From assembly GCF_040907265.1 (NCBI RefSeq), contig NZ_JBFOHP010000002.1, forward strand, positions 1,612,001 through 1,676,000: a stretch of 64,000 nucleotides of DNA, in the 5' to 3' direction. Below, piece by piece: positions 8,399 to 17,500 of this stretch. The stretch comes from Streptomyces sclerotialus. GTDB lineage: Bacteria; Actinomycetota; Actinomycetes; Streptomycetales; Streptomycetaceae. Each line of letters opens with the position of its first letter. Positions within the stretch are counted from its first letter, which is position 1. The notes under the pieces were generated by a model. It ran no database searches. It saw nothing but the letters and a program-made list of their open reading frames with translations, and was not told the DNA's origin. The position numbers and the translations under genes were made by a program.

Positions 8399-9037
8399 AT
8401 GTCCTACACCGAAGACGTCCAGGACATCGTCCAGGACACCGTCGCAGCGGAATCCCCCGAGGAAACCGCCGTCCGGGAAACGCTGGCAGCGATGTCCGAC
8501 CTCCGCCGCCGTAAGCTGTTCCGCCTGTTCCAGGTGTTGGACGCGGACCGTACCGGCGAGATCAGCTACTTCACGACCGGACGCCTCCACGACCGGTACG
8601 CCGAGCTGGCCGCCCGGGGCAGGGCCGAGGAGCACGCGGCGCAGCTCGGGGAGACCGTCCGGCGGCTCTGGCACCAGTTCGAGCAGGACGGCCCGGGAGA
8701 AGATCCGCTGTGTGACCGCGAAAAGTTCGCCTACGATTTCGCGTGCCGTCTGGAGGACGATCCGGACCGGATCATCCGCATGGTCGGCCTCATCACCAAT
8801 GTTGTCTTCGCGCTCGCCGACCAGGACGCGGACGGAGAACTCCACAAGGAGGATGCGCTCCGGCTGGGGACGGAGTTCATGAGTCTCTCCGCCGAGGAGG
8901 CCGAGGCGGTCTGGCTGAAACTGGCTCCGGCGGGAAAGAGAACCCTCAGCTACGCCGAATGCCTGAAATTGGTCACGGATTTCGTGGTGGGTGAGGATCC
9001 GACTGCGCCCGGCAACTGGTTCTTCGGACCGTTCTGA
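8399..9037 (+). CDS. EF-hand calcium-binding protein (calerythrin-like)
   Basis: The 212-residue soluble protein contains an intact EF-hand loop at residues 141-152, D-Q-D-A-D-G-E-L-H-K-E-D, with acidic residues at loop positions 1, 3, 5 and 12. A second loop at 48-59 (DADRTGEISYFT) lacks the acidic residue at position 12. Two further helix-loop-helix pairs near residues 100-115 and 178-190 look degenerate. This four-EF layout and length match calerythrin and the Streptomyces Cab proteins, which act as calcium buffers or sensors. The ATG start follows an AGAGGG site. It ends 17 bases before the PfaD-type gene, so it is almost certainly co-transcribed with the lipid-synthase genes. A regulatory or structural role in that pathway is inference. 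Confidence 0.85.
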   Translation: MSYTEDVQDIVQDTVAAESPEETAVRETLAAMSDLRRRKLFRLFQVLDADRTGEISYFTTGRLHDRYAELAARGRAEEHAAQLGETVRRLWHQFEQDGPGEDPLCDREKFAYDFACRLEDDPDRIIRMVGLITNVVFALADQDADGELHKEDALRLGTEFMSLSAEEAEAVWLKLAPAGKRTLSYAECLKLVTDFVVGEDPTAPGNWFFGPF

Positions 9038-9054
9038 CCGGCAGTCGGCCGGCT

Positions 9055-10701
9055 TTGACGGACATTCCGATGCTCAACGGAACCGCGGAATTCCCGGGTG
9101 CCGCGCATCCCGTCGCCCGGAGGTCACCTGGCGACCACGGTGCCGCCTTCGACGGCGAAGCCCTCCTGGCTCTGGCGCGGCAGGTGACCGTGCCGGTGCG
9201 GATGGTCGTACGGCGCGGTGACGGGCGGCTGGGACTGGCCGACGCCCGGCTGCCGGAGCCGCCATCCGCAAGCGGCCTGGCCGTGGCCGGGCTGCTGCCC
9301 GCGCTGTATCCGGAATGGCTGGGCGACCGGTCGTTCACCCGGACGCACGGGGTGCGCTTCCCGTACGTGGCCGGGGAGATGGCTCGCGGCATCTCAGGGA
9401 CGGCGCTGGTCACGGCGCTGGCAGGAGCCGAGACGCTGGCCTTCTTCGGTGCCGGCGGACTGCTGCCTCATGAGGTCGAGAACGCGCTGCGCGAACTGGG
9501 CACGCGGCTGCCGGAGCGAAGCCCCTGGGGGGTGAACCTGCTGCACACGCCCGGCGACCCCGCCCTGGAGGAGCGGGTCGCCGATGTGCTGGTACGGGCC
9601 GGTGTCCCCCGGGTGTCGGCATCGGCGTACCTCGACCTCACCCCGGCGGTCGTGCACTGCGCGGCCAGCGGGCTGCGCCTGGACCGGCAGGGCCGCATCG
9701 TCCGTCCCAGGGCGGTGTTCGCCAAGGTGAGCCGGCCGGAGACGGCCGAGCGGTTCCTCCTGCCCGCGCCCGCCGAGGTACTGCGGCAGCTCGTGGCAGA
9801 CGGGCGACTCACCGAGGAGGAGGCTCGGCTGGCCGCCCACGTGCCGGTCGCCGAGGACCTCACGGTCGAGGCGGACAGCGGCGGGCACACCGACAACCGG
9901 CCGCTGACAGCGCTGTTCCCGGTGGTGGCCGCCCTGCGGGACCGGCTGGCCGCGAAGCACCGCCTGGGCCGGCCGGTACGGGTGGGCGCGGCCGGCGGTC
10001 TCGGGGATCCCGCCGCGGTCGCCGCGGCGTTCGCGCTCGGTGCGGCGTACGTGGTGACCGGGACGGTGAACCAGATGGCGGTCGAGGCCGGCGTCAGCGA
10101 CGACACCAAGTCGATGCTCGCCGGAGCCCGGGTGACCGACACCGCGATGGCGCCTGCGGCGGACATGTTCCAGCTGGGCGCCCAGGTACAGGTGCTGCGG
10201 CGGGGCACGCTGTTCGCCTGCCGAGCCGCTCGGCTGGAGCGCGTCTACCGGGCACACCCGTCGCTGGAGGCCGTTCCGGCGGCCCTGCGCGCGGCGCTGG
10301 AGCGCGAGGTGTTCGGGGCGCGCCTGGAGGAGGTGTGGTCCTGGACGCGGGCGTACTGGACGGGCCGCGACCCGTCGGAGCTGGACCGGGCCGACGCGGA
10401 CCCCAAACACCGGATGGCACTGCTCTTCCAGTGGTATCTGGGGTCCTCCAGCCGGTGGGCCGTGGCAGGGGAGCCCGCCCGCCGGGCCGACTACCAGGTG
10501 TGGTGCTCTCCTGCGGCGGGCGCGTTCAACCGGTGGGCCGAGGGGAGCTTCCTGGCCGAGCCACGGAACCGCACAGTCACCCAGATCGCGCTGAACCTGA
10601 TGCAGGGCGCCGCCGTTCTCACCCGTCTGCACCAGTTGCGCTGCCACGGGCTCGTCCTGCCCCCCGAGGCGTACGCCTACCGGCCGCGGCCCTTGCGCTG
10701 A
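9055..10701 (+). CDS. PfaD-type enoyl reductase of PUFA/polyketide synthases
   Basis: The 548-residue protein is a stand-alone flavin-dependent enoyl-ACP reductase of the PfaD family, a TIM-barrel related to nitronate monooxygenases. Diagnostic stretches are GISGTALVTAL with FFGAGGL near the N-terminus, VTVEADSGGHTDNRP-like sequence (TVEADSGGHTDNRPL, His about 278), AAGGLGDPAAVAAAFALGAAYVVTGTVNQ (FMN phosphate site), and MAPAADMFQLGAQVQVLRRGTLFACRA. The C-terminal 150 residues form the family-specific helical part with WYLGSSSRWA. It would reduce enoyl intermediates made in trans by the adjacent synthase. The start is uncertain: TTG at 9055, or ATG at 9070 (MLNGTAEF); neither has a strong ribosome site. 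Confidence 0.9.
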   Translation: MTDIPMLNGTAEFPGAAHPVARRSPGDHGAAFDGEALLALARQVTVPVRMVVRRGDGRLGLADARLPEPPSASGLAVAGLLPALYPEWLGDRSFTRTHGVRFPYVAGEMARGISGTALVTALAGAETLAFFGAGGLLPHEVENALRELGTRLPERSPWGVNLLHTPGDPALEERVADVLVRAGVPRVSASAYLDLTPAVVHCAASGLRLDRQGRIVRPRAVFAKVSRPETAERFLLPAPAEVLRQLVADGRLTEEEARLAAHVPVAEDLTVEADSGGHTDNRPLTALFPVVAALRDRLAAKHRLGRPVRVGAAGGLGDPAAVAAAFALGAAYVVTGTVNQMAVEAGVSDDTKSMLAGARVTDTAMAPAADMFQLGAQVQVLRRGTLFACRAARLERVYRAHPSLEAVPAALRAALEREVFGARLEEVWSWTRAYWTGRDPSELDRADADPKHRMALLFQWYLGSSSRWAVAGEPARRADYQVWCSPAAGAFNRWAEGSFLAEPRNRTVTQIALNLMQGAAVLTRLHQLRCHGLVLPPEAYAYRPRPLR

Positions 10702-10797
10702 CCCGGCTCCCGGCCCCGCGACCCAACGCCTCGCCGGCCGGCGCCCGTTCGCCAGAAGTACCCGACGTCTCTCTGTCCCTTCCGGAGGTATCGCAGC

Positions 10798-13700
10798 ATG
10801 ACCGACACCCGGCCGCCCCGGCCGGCCGCCACGGAACCGGTCGCCATCGTGGGCATGAGCACGATCATGCCCGGGGCCCGGGAGCTCGACGGTTACTGGC
10901 GCACCATCATCGAAGGCCGCGACCTGATGACCGAGGTACCGGCCGACCGGTGGCGGGTGGCGGACTTCTACGACCCCGATCCGGCGGCGGAGGACAAGAC
11001 CTATTGCAAGCGGGGCGCCTTCCTGCCGCCGGTGGAGTTCGACCCGGTCGCTTTCGGACTGCGCCCCAGCGTGGTCGAGGCCACCGACACCGCCCAGTTG
11101 CTGGCCCTTGTCGCCACCCGGCGGCTGCTCGACGACCTCGCCTCCGCGCGCCCCGGCAGCCCGGACCGGGAACGGGTCAGCGTCTACCTGGGCTCCGTGG
11201 CCATCCAGCTCATGGGCGAGATGAGCGTGCGCATCGGCCGTCCCACCTGGCACAAGGTGCTGCGCGAGCACGGCATCCCGGAGGAGCGGACCCAGGCGAT
11301 CTGCGACCGGATCGCGAGCCACTGCGTGCCCTGGCAGGCGGCGACCTTCCCGGGCCTGCTGGGCAGCGTGGTCGCCGGGCGCGTCGCCAACGTCTTCGAC
11401 CTGCACGGCGCGAACTTCACGGTGGACGCGGCCTGCGCCACCTCTCTGGCGTCCCTGTCCGTCGCCGTCGACGACCTGACGCTCGGCCGCTCCGACCTGG
11501 TCATCACCGGGGGCGTGGACACGCTCAACGACCCCATGACCTACATCGCCTTCAGCAAAGCCCTGGCCCTGTCGCGCACCGGTGAGTGCCGGCCGTTCGC
11601 CGAGGGTGCCGACGGCACCCTGCTGGGTGAGGGCGTGGCACTGCTGGCGCTGCGACGACTGGCCGACGCCGAGCGGGACGGCGACCGGATCTACGCGGTG
11701 ATCCGCGGCATCGGAGCGTCCTCGGACGGCAGTGGCACCGCCATCTACGCGCCGCTGGCCGACGGCCAGGCGCGGGCGATGCGCCGGGCCTACGCCGCCG
11801 CAGGCTACGGCCCGGAGACGGTGGACCTGGTCGAGGCGCACGGCACCGGTACGGCGGCAGGTGACGCCGCCGAGGTGGCCGCCCTCCGGGAGGTGTTCAC
11901 CGGTTCCGGCCGCACCGACCGGCAGTGGTGCGCGCTCGGCTCGGTGAAGTCCCAGATCGGCCACACCACGGGCGCCGCGGGCGCCGCCGGAGTGATCAAG
12001 GCGGCCCTCGCCCTGCACCACCGCGTGCTGCCGCCCACGATCAAGGCTGACCGCCCCGATCCGGCACTGGACCTGCACAGCAGCCCGTTCCACCTCAGCA
12101 CCACGGCCCGGCCCTGGATGCACACCGCCGACCGCCCCCGGCGGGCCTCGGTGTCCAGCTTCGGCTTCGGCGGCGCCAACTTCCACGTCACCCTGGAGGA
12201 GTACACCGGAGCGGTGGACCGCCCGGCCGGGCCGCGCTGTGCGGCCCGGCCGTCCGAACTGGTACCGCTGTCCGCCTCCTCCACCGGTGCCCTGCTGGCC
12301 CGCTGCAGCGAGGTTGCCGAGGCGGCGGAGAAGGAGTCCGATGCGCTGTCCGGGGTGACCACGCTCGCCCGGCGGACACAGGAGGAGTTCGACGCCGCCG
12401 CGGACTGCCGGCTGGCGGTCGTTGCGGCCGACACCGCGGAACTCGCCGCACTGCTGCGCCGGGCGAGGACACAGGTCGAACGGCAGCCGGACGCACCGTT
12501 CCGGGCTCCCGGCATCCACTACCGCACCGGGCCCCGGGCCTGCGGCCCCGTCGCCTTCGTCTTCCCCGGGCAGGGCACCCAGCGCCCGGGCATGGGCACG
12601 GATCTGGCCCTGCACTTCCCGGCAGCGCAGCGGGTGTGGCAGCGCGCCGCCATGCTGGAGCTGGGCGAACGTCCGCTCACCGAGGTCGTGTTCCCCCCGC
12701 CCACGCCTGAGGAGGAAGAGCGGCGGCGGCAGCGCGCGCTGCTGACCCGCACCGAATGGGCCCAGCCCGCGCTGGCCGCGCACGGCCTCGCCCTGCTGGC
12801 GGTCCTGGAGGCCGTGGGCGTACGGCCGGACTGCGTCGCGGGACACAGTTTCGGGGAACTCACCGCGTTGCACACGGCACGGGTGTGGGATGCCGACACC
12901 CTGCTGCGGCTGGCCCGCCGGCGCGGCGAGCTGCTGCGCGACGCCTCCACCGCGCCCGGCGCCATGCTGGCCGTCGACGCCCCGGCGGAGCGGGTCACCG
13001 CGCTCCTCGGCGAGGACAGCGCCGACGAGGAGGTGTGGATCACCGCCGACAACGCACCGGGGCAGGTGGTGCTGTCCGGTTCCGGGGCCGGGACGGCCCG
13101 GGCCGCGGAACGCTGCGCCGCCGCGGGTCTGGCCGTCCGCCCCCTGGAGACGACCACCGCCTTCCACTGCCCGCTGGTGGCCCCGGCCGCCGAGCCGCTG
13201 GAACGGTTCCTGGAGGGCCGGACCGTCCGGGCTCCCCTGCTCGATGTGTACGGCACCGCGGACGCCGCGCCCTACCCTCTCCGACCGGACCGGATCCGCG
13301 AAGCGGTCGCCCGTCAGGTGGCCTCGCCGGTCCGCTTCACCGACACGGTCAGGGCGATGTACGAGGACGGGGTACGGACCTTCGTCGAGGTCGGTCCCGG
13401 CCAGGTGCTCACCGGTCTGATCAACGAGATCCTCGCGGACGCGCCGCACCACGCGATCGCCTGCGAGCCGGCCGGGCGCAACGGAGTGACCGGGCTGCAC
13501 GAGGCGCTGGCGCGGCTGGCCGTCCTCGGCGTGCCGCTGCGGCCGGACGGGCTCTGGGAGCATCACGCGCCCCCGCACGCCGCGGCCCCCGTACGGACGT
13601 CGGGCCCCTCGATGCCCATGACCATCAGCGGCGGCAACCACGGCCGGCGGTACCCGTCGGACGAAGCGCCGGCCGGCACGCCGGACGGAACGCCGGGTGA

Positions 13701-16020
13701 CGGTCAGGTCGCGGCAACTGCCGAGGCGCCCGTCATGGCGCCGGACCGGACACCGCACGAGGCGCCGGACCGGACACCGCACCAGGCGCCGGAACCGGCA
13801 CCGTACGACGTACCCGCCATGGAGGCGTACGAGGCTCCCGCGCCCTCCGTATCCGGCGGCTTCGCACCGGCCGTGCCGCTGCCCCCGGCCGCCGCCGGAC
13901 CGGGCACGGACATCGTCCGGGCGCTGCTGGAGGTGCAACGGCAGACCGCCGAGGCCCACGCCGCTTATCTCCGGCTGGCCGAGAAGTCGGTGGAGGCCCT
14001 GACCTCCGGTTCCGGTGCGCCATGGCCGGAACCGGCCGGGCAGCCCCCCACCGAACCGCACGGCGCCGTCTCCGATGCCCCGGGACCCGCCATCGTGCCG
14101 TTGCCCTCGCCCGTGTCGGCGGTGGAGGAGAACCGGCCGGGCGCGGCGGGCGAACCCGTGCAGCGGCCGCTCGCGGCCGGCACGGCGGACCTGCCCGCCC
14201 AGCGCGAGGTGGCGCCGAGCGGCATGACCGCGGCGGAGATGGAGGCCCTGGTGCTGTCGGTGGTGTCGGAGAAGACCGGCTACCCCACCGACATGCTCGC
14301 GCCCCACATGGAGTTGGAGGCCGACCTCGGCCTGGACTCGATCACCAGGGTGCAGATCCTCGCGGCGCTGCGCCCGATGTTCCCCGCCCTGGCGGGCCTC
14401 GACCGGTCGGTCGTCACGCAGCTGGCGACCATGAGAACGGTCGGGGAGATGGCCGCCGAGCTGCGCAAGCTCCTCGCGCAGGTCTCCGCACCGGCCGCCG
14501 GGGGCGCCGGCACCGGCGGCGCAGAGGCCGGCGAACTCCGGTACACGGGCGGACGACGGCCGGAGAGGGACACCGTGTACCGGCAGGTGCCGGTGATGCG
14601 GGAGACGCCCGCACCCGGCACGCCGATGGCCGGGCTGTGGGACGGCACGGTCGTGGTGACGGAGGACGGCGCCGGAGTCGCGGACGAGGTCGTGCGCCTG
14701 CTGCGGGAGCGCGGGGTGGCCGCCGAGAGCCGCCCGTCCGTACCGGCGGACGCGGCCGGTGTGGTGCTGCTCGGCGGTCTGGCCCGGCCGGACACCGTGG
14801 GGGACGCCGTGGCCCGGCAGGCTGCGGCACTGCGGGCCGCGCGCGCGGTCGCGTCCGGCATGGAGGAACGCGGCGGCCTCTTCGTCACCGTGCAGGACAC
14901 CGGGGGGTATTTCGGACTCGGCGCCTCCGACACCTGTGAGGAGCGGCGGGCCTGGCTCGGCGGCCTGGCCGCACTCGCCCGTACAGCCAGGGTGGAGTGG
15001 CCCCGGGCGGCCGTGAAGGCGATCGACTGCGCCTGCGGCAGCTCCCCGGCCGAGGTCGCCGAGGCCGTCGTGGCGGAACTGCTGACCGGCGGGGAGGCGC
15101 TGGACGTCGGTCTCGCCGCCGACGGAGTGCGCCGGGAACCGGCCTACGCCGACGCCGGAACGACAGGAAAGGTCGACGTGTCCGGAACGGCCGGCCACGC
15201 GGGAGCACCGGCGGGCCGGATGCCCGAGTTGGGCGCGCTGCCGGTGATCGTGGCAACCGGCGGTGCCCGCGGTATCACCGCCGCGGCGCTGACCGCCCTG
15301 GGCCGCACCCTTCCCGCACGGTTCGTCCTGCTGGGCCGGTCCCCGGCGGACGGCCCGCACATCGGCCGGGTGGACGCCGTTCTCGCCGCCCTGCGGGAAA
15401 CCGGGTCACAGGCCCGTTACTACCAGGCGGACGTACGGGACCGGGACCGGCTGCGGGCCGTGCTGGAGGAGGTGCGCGCGGACTGGGGACCGGTCACCGG
15501 GCTGGTGCACGGTGCCGGGGTACTGGCGGACCGGCGCATCCGGGAGAAGACGACCGCCGACTTCGACGCGGTGTTCGGTGCGAAGGCGGAGGGGCTGGCG
15601 GCTCTGCTGGACGCGACACGGGACGATCCGCTGCGGCTGCTGTGTGTCTTCTCCTCGCTCGCGGGCACGTTCGGCAACGCCGCGCAAAGTGACTATGCGA
15701 TGGCCAACGAGACCCTGAACCACGTCGTCGCCGCGCAACGGGCCGGCCGCCCGGACGCCTGGCTGCGGTCGCTGGTCTGGGGACCGTGGGACGGCGGCAT
15801 GGTGTCCCGGGAGCTGGCGGAGGACTTCCGCATGGGCGGCGTGCCCGTCCTGCCCGTGGAGGCCGGCGCGCGCGCCTTCGCCGCCGAACTCGCCACCGAG
15901 GCGTCAGGTCCTCAGGTACTGCTCGCCGCCGGTCCGGCCGCGGAGTTCCTGCGCGGAGCGTGGGGAGGTGCTCATGCCACCGCTGCCCGAGGAACCGGAA
16001 GTGCTGCCGCGTCCTCCTGA
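10798..16020 (+). CDS. iterative type I synthase, KS-AT-ACP-KR (HglE/PfaA-like)
   Basis: The 1740-residue multidomain enzyme starts at ATG with GGAGG nine bases upstream. Domains run in this order. The KS spans about residues 15-465, with Cys213 in VDAACATSL, His348 in EAHGTGT and His389 in GHTTGAAG. The AT spans about 580-930, with Ser684 in GHSFGE and His790 in TTAFHCP, a malonyl-type pattern. A Pro/Ala-rich linker with an 8-residue repeat follows. A single ACP spans about 1140-1225, with Ser1181 in LGLDSITRVQIL. The KR spans about 1480-1730, with TGGARGIT and Tyr1633 in SDYAMANE. LGLDSI in the ACP and TGGARGIT in the KR are typical of PUFA and heterocyst-glycolipid synthases rather than modular PKS. 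Unlike PfaA it has one ACP, not a tandem array, and no integral DH. DH and ER are supplied by the neighbouring genes. Confidence 0.92.
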   Translation: MTDTRPPRPAATEPVAIVGMSTIMPGARELDGYWRTIIEGRDLMTEVPADRWRVADFYDPDPAAEDKTYCKRGAFLPPVEFDPVAFGLRPSVVEATDTAQLLALVATRRLLDDLASARPGSPDRERVSVYLGSVAIQLMGEMSVRIGRPTWHKVLREHGIPEERTQAICDRIASHCVPWQAATFPGLLGSVVAGRVANVFDLHGANFTVDAACATSLASLSVAVDDLTLGRSDLVITGGVDTLNDPMTYIAFSKALALSRTGECRPFAEGADGTLLGEGVALLALRRLADAERDGDRIYAVIRGIGASSDGSGTAIYAPLADGQARAMRRAYAAAGYGPETVDLVEAHGTGTAAGDAAEVAALREVFTGSGRTDRQWCALGSVKSQIGHTTGAAGAAGVIKAALALHHRVLPPTIKADRPDPALDLHSSPFHLSTTARPWMHTADRPRRASVSSFGFGGANFHVTLEEYTGAVDRPAGPRCAARPSELVPLSASSTGALLARCSEVAEAAEKESDALSGVTTLARRTQEEFDAAADCRLAVVAADTAELAALLRRARTQVERQPDAPFRAPGIHYRTGPRACGPVAFVFPGQGTQRPGMGTDLALHFPAAQRVWQRAAMLELGERPLTEVVFPPPTPEEEERRRQRALLTRTEWAQPALAAHGLALLAVLEAVGVRPDCVAGHSFGELTALHTARVWDADTLLRLARRRGELLRDASTAPGAMLAVDAPAERVTALLGEDSADEEVWITADNAPGQVVLSGSGAGTARAAERCAAAGLAVRPLETTTAFHCPLVAPAAEPLERFLEGRTVRAPLLDVYGTADAAPYPLRPDRIREAVARQVASPVRFTDTVRAMYEDGVRTFVEVGPGQVLTGLINEILADAPHHAIACEPAGRNGVTGLHEALARLAVLGVPLRPDGLWEHHAPPHAAAPVRTSGPSMPMTISGGNHGRRYPSDEAPAGTPDGTPGDGQVAATAEAPVMAPDRTPHEAPDRTPHQAPEPAPYDVPAMEAYEAPAPSVSGGFAPAVPLPPAAAGPGTDIVRALLEVQRQTAEAHAAYLRLAEKSVEALTSGSGAPWPEPAGQPPTEPHGAVSDAPGPAIVPLPSPVSAVEENRPGAAGEPVQRPLAAGTADLPAQREVAPSGMTAAEMEALVLSVVSEKTGYPTDMLAPHMELEADLGLDSITRVQILAALRPMFPALAGLDRSVVTQLATMRTVGEMAAELRKLLAQVSAPAAGGAGTGGAEAGELRYTGGRRPERDTVYRQVPVMRETPAPGTPMAGLWDGTVVVTEDGAGVADEVVRLLRERGVAAESRPSVPADAAGVVLLGGLARPDTVGDAVARQAAALRAARAVASGMEERGGLFVTVQDTGGYFGLGASDTCEERRAWLGGLAALARTARVEWPRAAVKAIDCACGSSPAEVAEAVVAELLTGGEALDVGLAADGVRREPAYADAGTTGKVDVSGTAGHAGAPAGRMPELGALPVIVATGGARGITAAALTALGRTLPARFVLLGRSPADGPHIGRVDAVLAALRETGSQARYYQADVRDRDRLRAVLEEVRADWGPVTGLVHGAGVLADRRIREKTTADFDAVFGAKAEGLAALLDATRDDPLRLLCVFSSLAGTFGNAAQSDYAMANETLNHVVAAQRAGRPDAWLRSLVWGPWDGGMVSRELAEDFRMGGVPVLPVEAGARAFAAELATEASGPQVLLAAGPAAEFLRGAWGGAHATAARGTGSAAASS
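13738..13809 (+). repeat. 24-bp tandem repeat in the AT-ACP linker
   Basis: Three in-frame 24-base copies (13738-13761, 13762-13785, 13786-13809) encode APDRTPHE, APDRTPHQ and APEPAPYD in the disordered linker between AT and ACP of the synthase. The first two copies are almost identical, so the linker length probably varies between strains. Confidence 0.8.
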
Positions 16021-17500
16021 GCCGGGCGTGGGCGGACCCGTTGCTGCGTACGATGCCGTCTCCGCCGCCGTGCGCCACTGGGCGCCCGGCTCCCCGCTTC
16101 CCGGGCCGGCCGCGTTCCTCACCGCACAGCACCACCGGGCGACCGTGCTGCACGAGCGGTTCCTGCGGTTGCAGGCGCTGGCCGGTGAACGGCTGGCTGC
16201 CCTGCGCGCCCCGGCCACCGCACGGCCTCGGCCGCCCGCGCCGGCCGCGCCACACGGGCAGGAGGTGTGCGAGGTCGTCCTCGATCCGGATGCCGGCGAC
16301 CACTGGGTGACCGACCACTGCCCCACCTGGACGGTGCCCGCCCTTCCCCTGATGTCGACGGCCGACCTGCTCGCACGCGCGGCCGGTCACCGCAGCGGGC
16401 GTCCCCCCACCGGGCTGCGCGGCCTGGAGCTGCGACGCTGGCTGCCGCTGCCCGGCCCGACCACCCTCCGGCTCACCTGTGAAGGGCCGGCCGACCGCCC
16501 CAGGGTGACGCTGTCCGCATGGCAGCGACCCCGCGTCGCGGAGCTGGCGCGCTTCGCTCCCGTGGCCTCCGCCACGGCCGTCTTCGGCGCGCAGCGGCCC
16601 CCGAGCCGCTTCCCGCCGCTGCCGGACGCCCGCCCGGCCCCCGACCCGTACGAGAGCGGCGACTGCTTCCACGGCCCCCGCTTCCAGTACCTGACCTCGT
16701 CCCGCATCGGTGACGGCGGCTCCTCCGGGACACTGGACGCCGGGCGGGGTGACGTGCCACGTGGGCTCTTCCACCAGGGCCTGCTGGACGCCGCCACCCA
16801 CATCATCCCGCACACCCGCATGCGGACGTGGTCGCCGGGCATCGGCCCGGAGCAGGTGACGTATCCGCACGCGCTCACGTCCCTGCACGCCTACGCCCCC
16901 CTGCCGGACACCGGACGGGTCGACGTCGAGGCACGGTTCGCGGGCTTCCACTCCGGTGATCCGCGACTGCCTGCGGTGGACCTCCAGCTGTGCACCGGTG
17001 ACCGCGTCCTGCTCGGCGCCCGGCTCGTCCTGGTGCTCGTCACGGCCGGCCGCCTGCTCACCGTGCCCGCGGCCACGCGCCGCGCCTTCCTCCGCGACCG
17101 CCGGTACAGCCCTGCCCTGCTGCTGTCCGACCACGAGCAGGACGGCACCGGTGACGGCGGGGTGACGGTGCTGCGTCCTGGCGTGCTGCGCCAACTGGAC
17201 TTCCTCCCGGGCACGGTGGCCGCCGTCTACGGCCTGCCCCCCGGGACGCCCCTACGGGACAGCGCACCCGTGATCGCCGCGAAGGAGCACGTGGCACGCC
17301 GTACCGCGACGCACCCGTGCCGGATCACCGTGGACGAGGACCTGCGAGGGGCCCGTGTCCCCGTCCGTACCGGCGCCTCATCCGACACCGCCTGCTCCCT
17401 GGAGGTCACCGTGGACGAGGAGCACATCCGGGTCCGCGACCGCGAGGGCCCCGCCCCCTGCCCGGCCCGTTCCGTTTCCCGGACGGAGAAAGCCTCATGA
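15974..17500 (+). CDS. stand-alone polyketide/fatty-acid dehydratase (PS-DH, hotdog fold)
   Basis: The 508-residue protein has a double-hotdog dehydratase core. The catalytic His is His110 in GDHWVTDHCPTW, the HGPRFQ strand is at 233-238, and the catalytic Asp is Asp272 in GLLDAATH. It would dehydrate the beta-hydroxyacyl-ACP made by the KR. The ATG was chosen because GGGGAGG stands five bases before it; it overlaps the synthase gene by 47 bases, pointing to translational coupling. The tail (about 425-470) reads AAKEHVARR...HPCRITVDEDLRG, which loosely resembles the KExxxK region of phosphopantetheinyl transferases and of enediyne-type DH tails. Whether it is a functional transferase is doubtful. 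The N-terminal 85 residues form a helical Ala/Arg-rich extension of unknown role. Confidence 0.82.
   Translation: MPPLPEEPEVLPRPPEPGVGGPVAAYDAVSAAVRHWAPGSPLPGPAAFLTAQHHRATVLHERFLRLQALAGERLAALRAPATARPRPPAPAAPHGQEVCEVVLDPDAGDHWVTDHCPTWTVPALPLMSTADLLARAAGHRSGRPPTGLRGLELRRWLPLPGPTTLRLTCEGPADRPRVTLSAWQRPRVAELARFAPVASATAVFGAQRPPSRFPPLPDARPAPDPYESGDCFHGPRFQYLTSSRIGDGGSSGTLDAGRGDVPRGLFHQGLLDAATHIIPHTRMRTWSPGIGPEQVTYPHALTSLHAYAPLPDTGRVDVEARFAGFHSGDPRLPAVDLQLCTGDRVLLGARLVLVLVTAGRLLTVPAATRRAFLRDRRYSPALLLSDHEQDGTGDGGVTVLRPGVLRQLDFLPGTVAAVYGLPPGTPLRDSAPVIAAKEHVARRTATHPCRITVDEDLRGARVPVRTGASSDTACSLEVTVDEEHIRVRDREGPAPCPARSVSRTEKAS

Noticed and set aside
13735..13810. CRISPR-like array in the synthase gene
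   Set aside because: The units are directly abutting, in frame and code for a Pro-rich linker; there are no spacers or cas genes.
9394..15360. Very long open frame on the strand opposite the PfaD and synthase genes
   Set aside because: It is a by-product of GC-rich third positions on the coding strand. The translation is Arg/Gly/His-rich and repetitive, lacks domains, and lies antisense to clearly coding PfaD and PKS genes.
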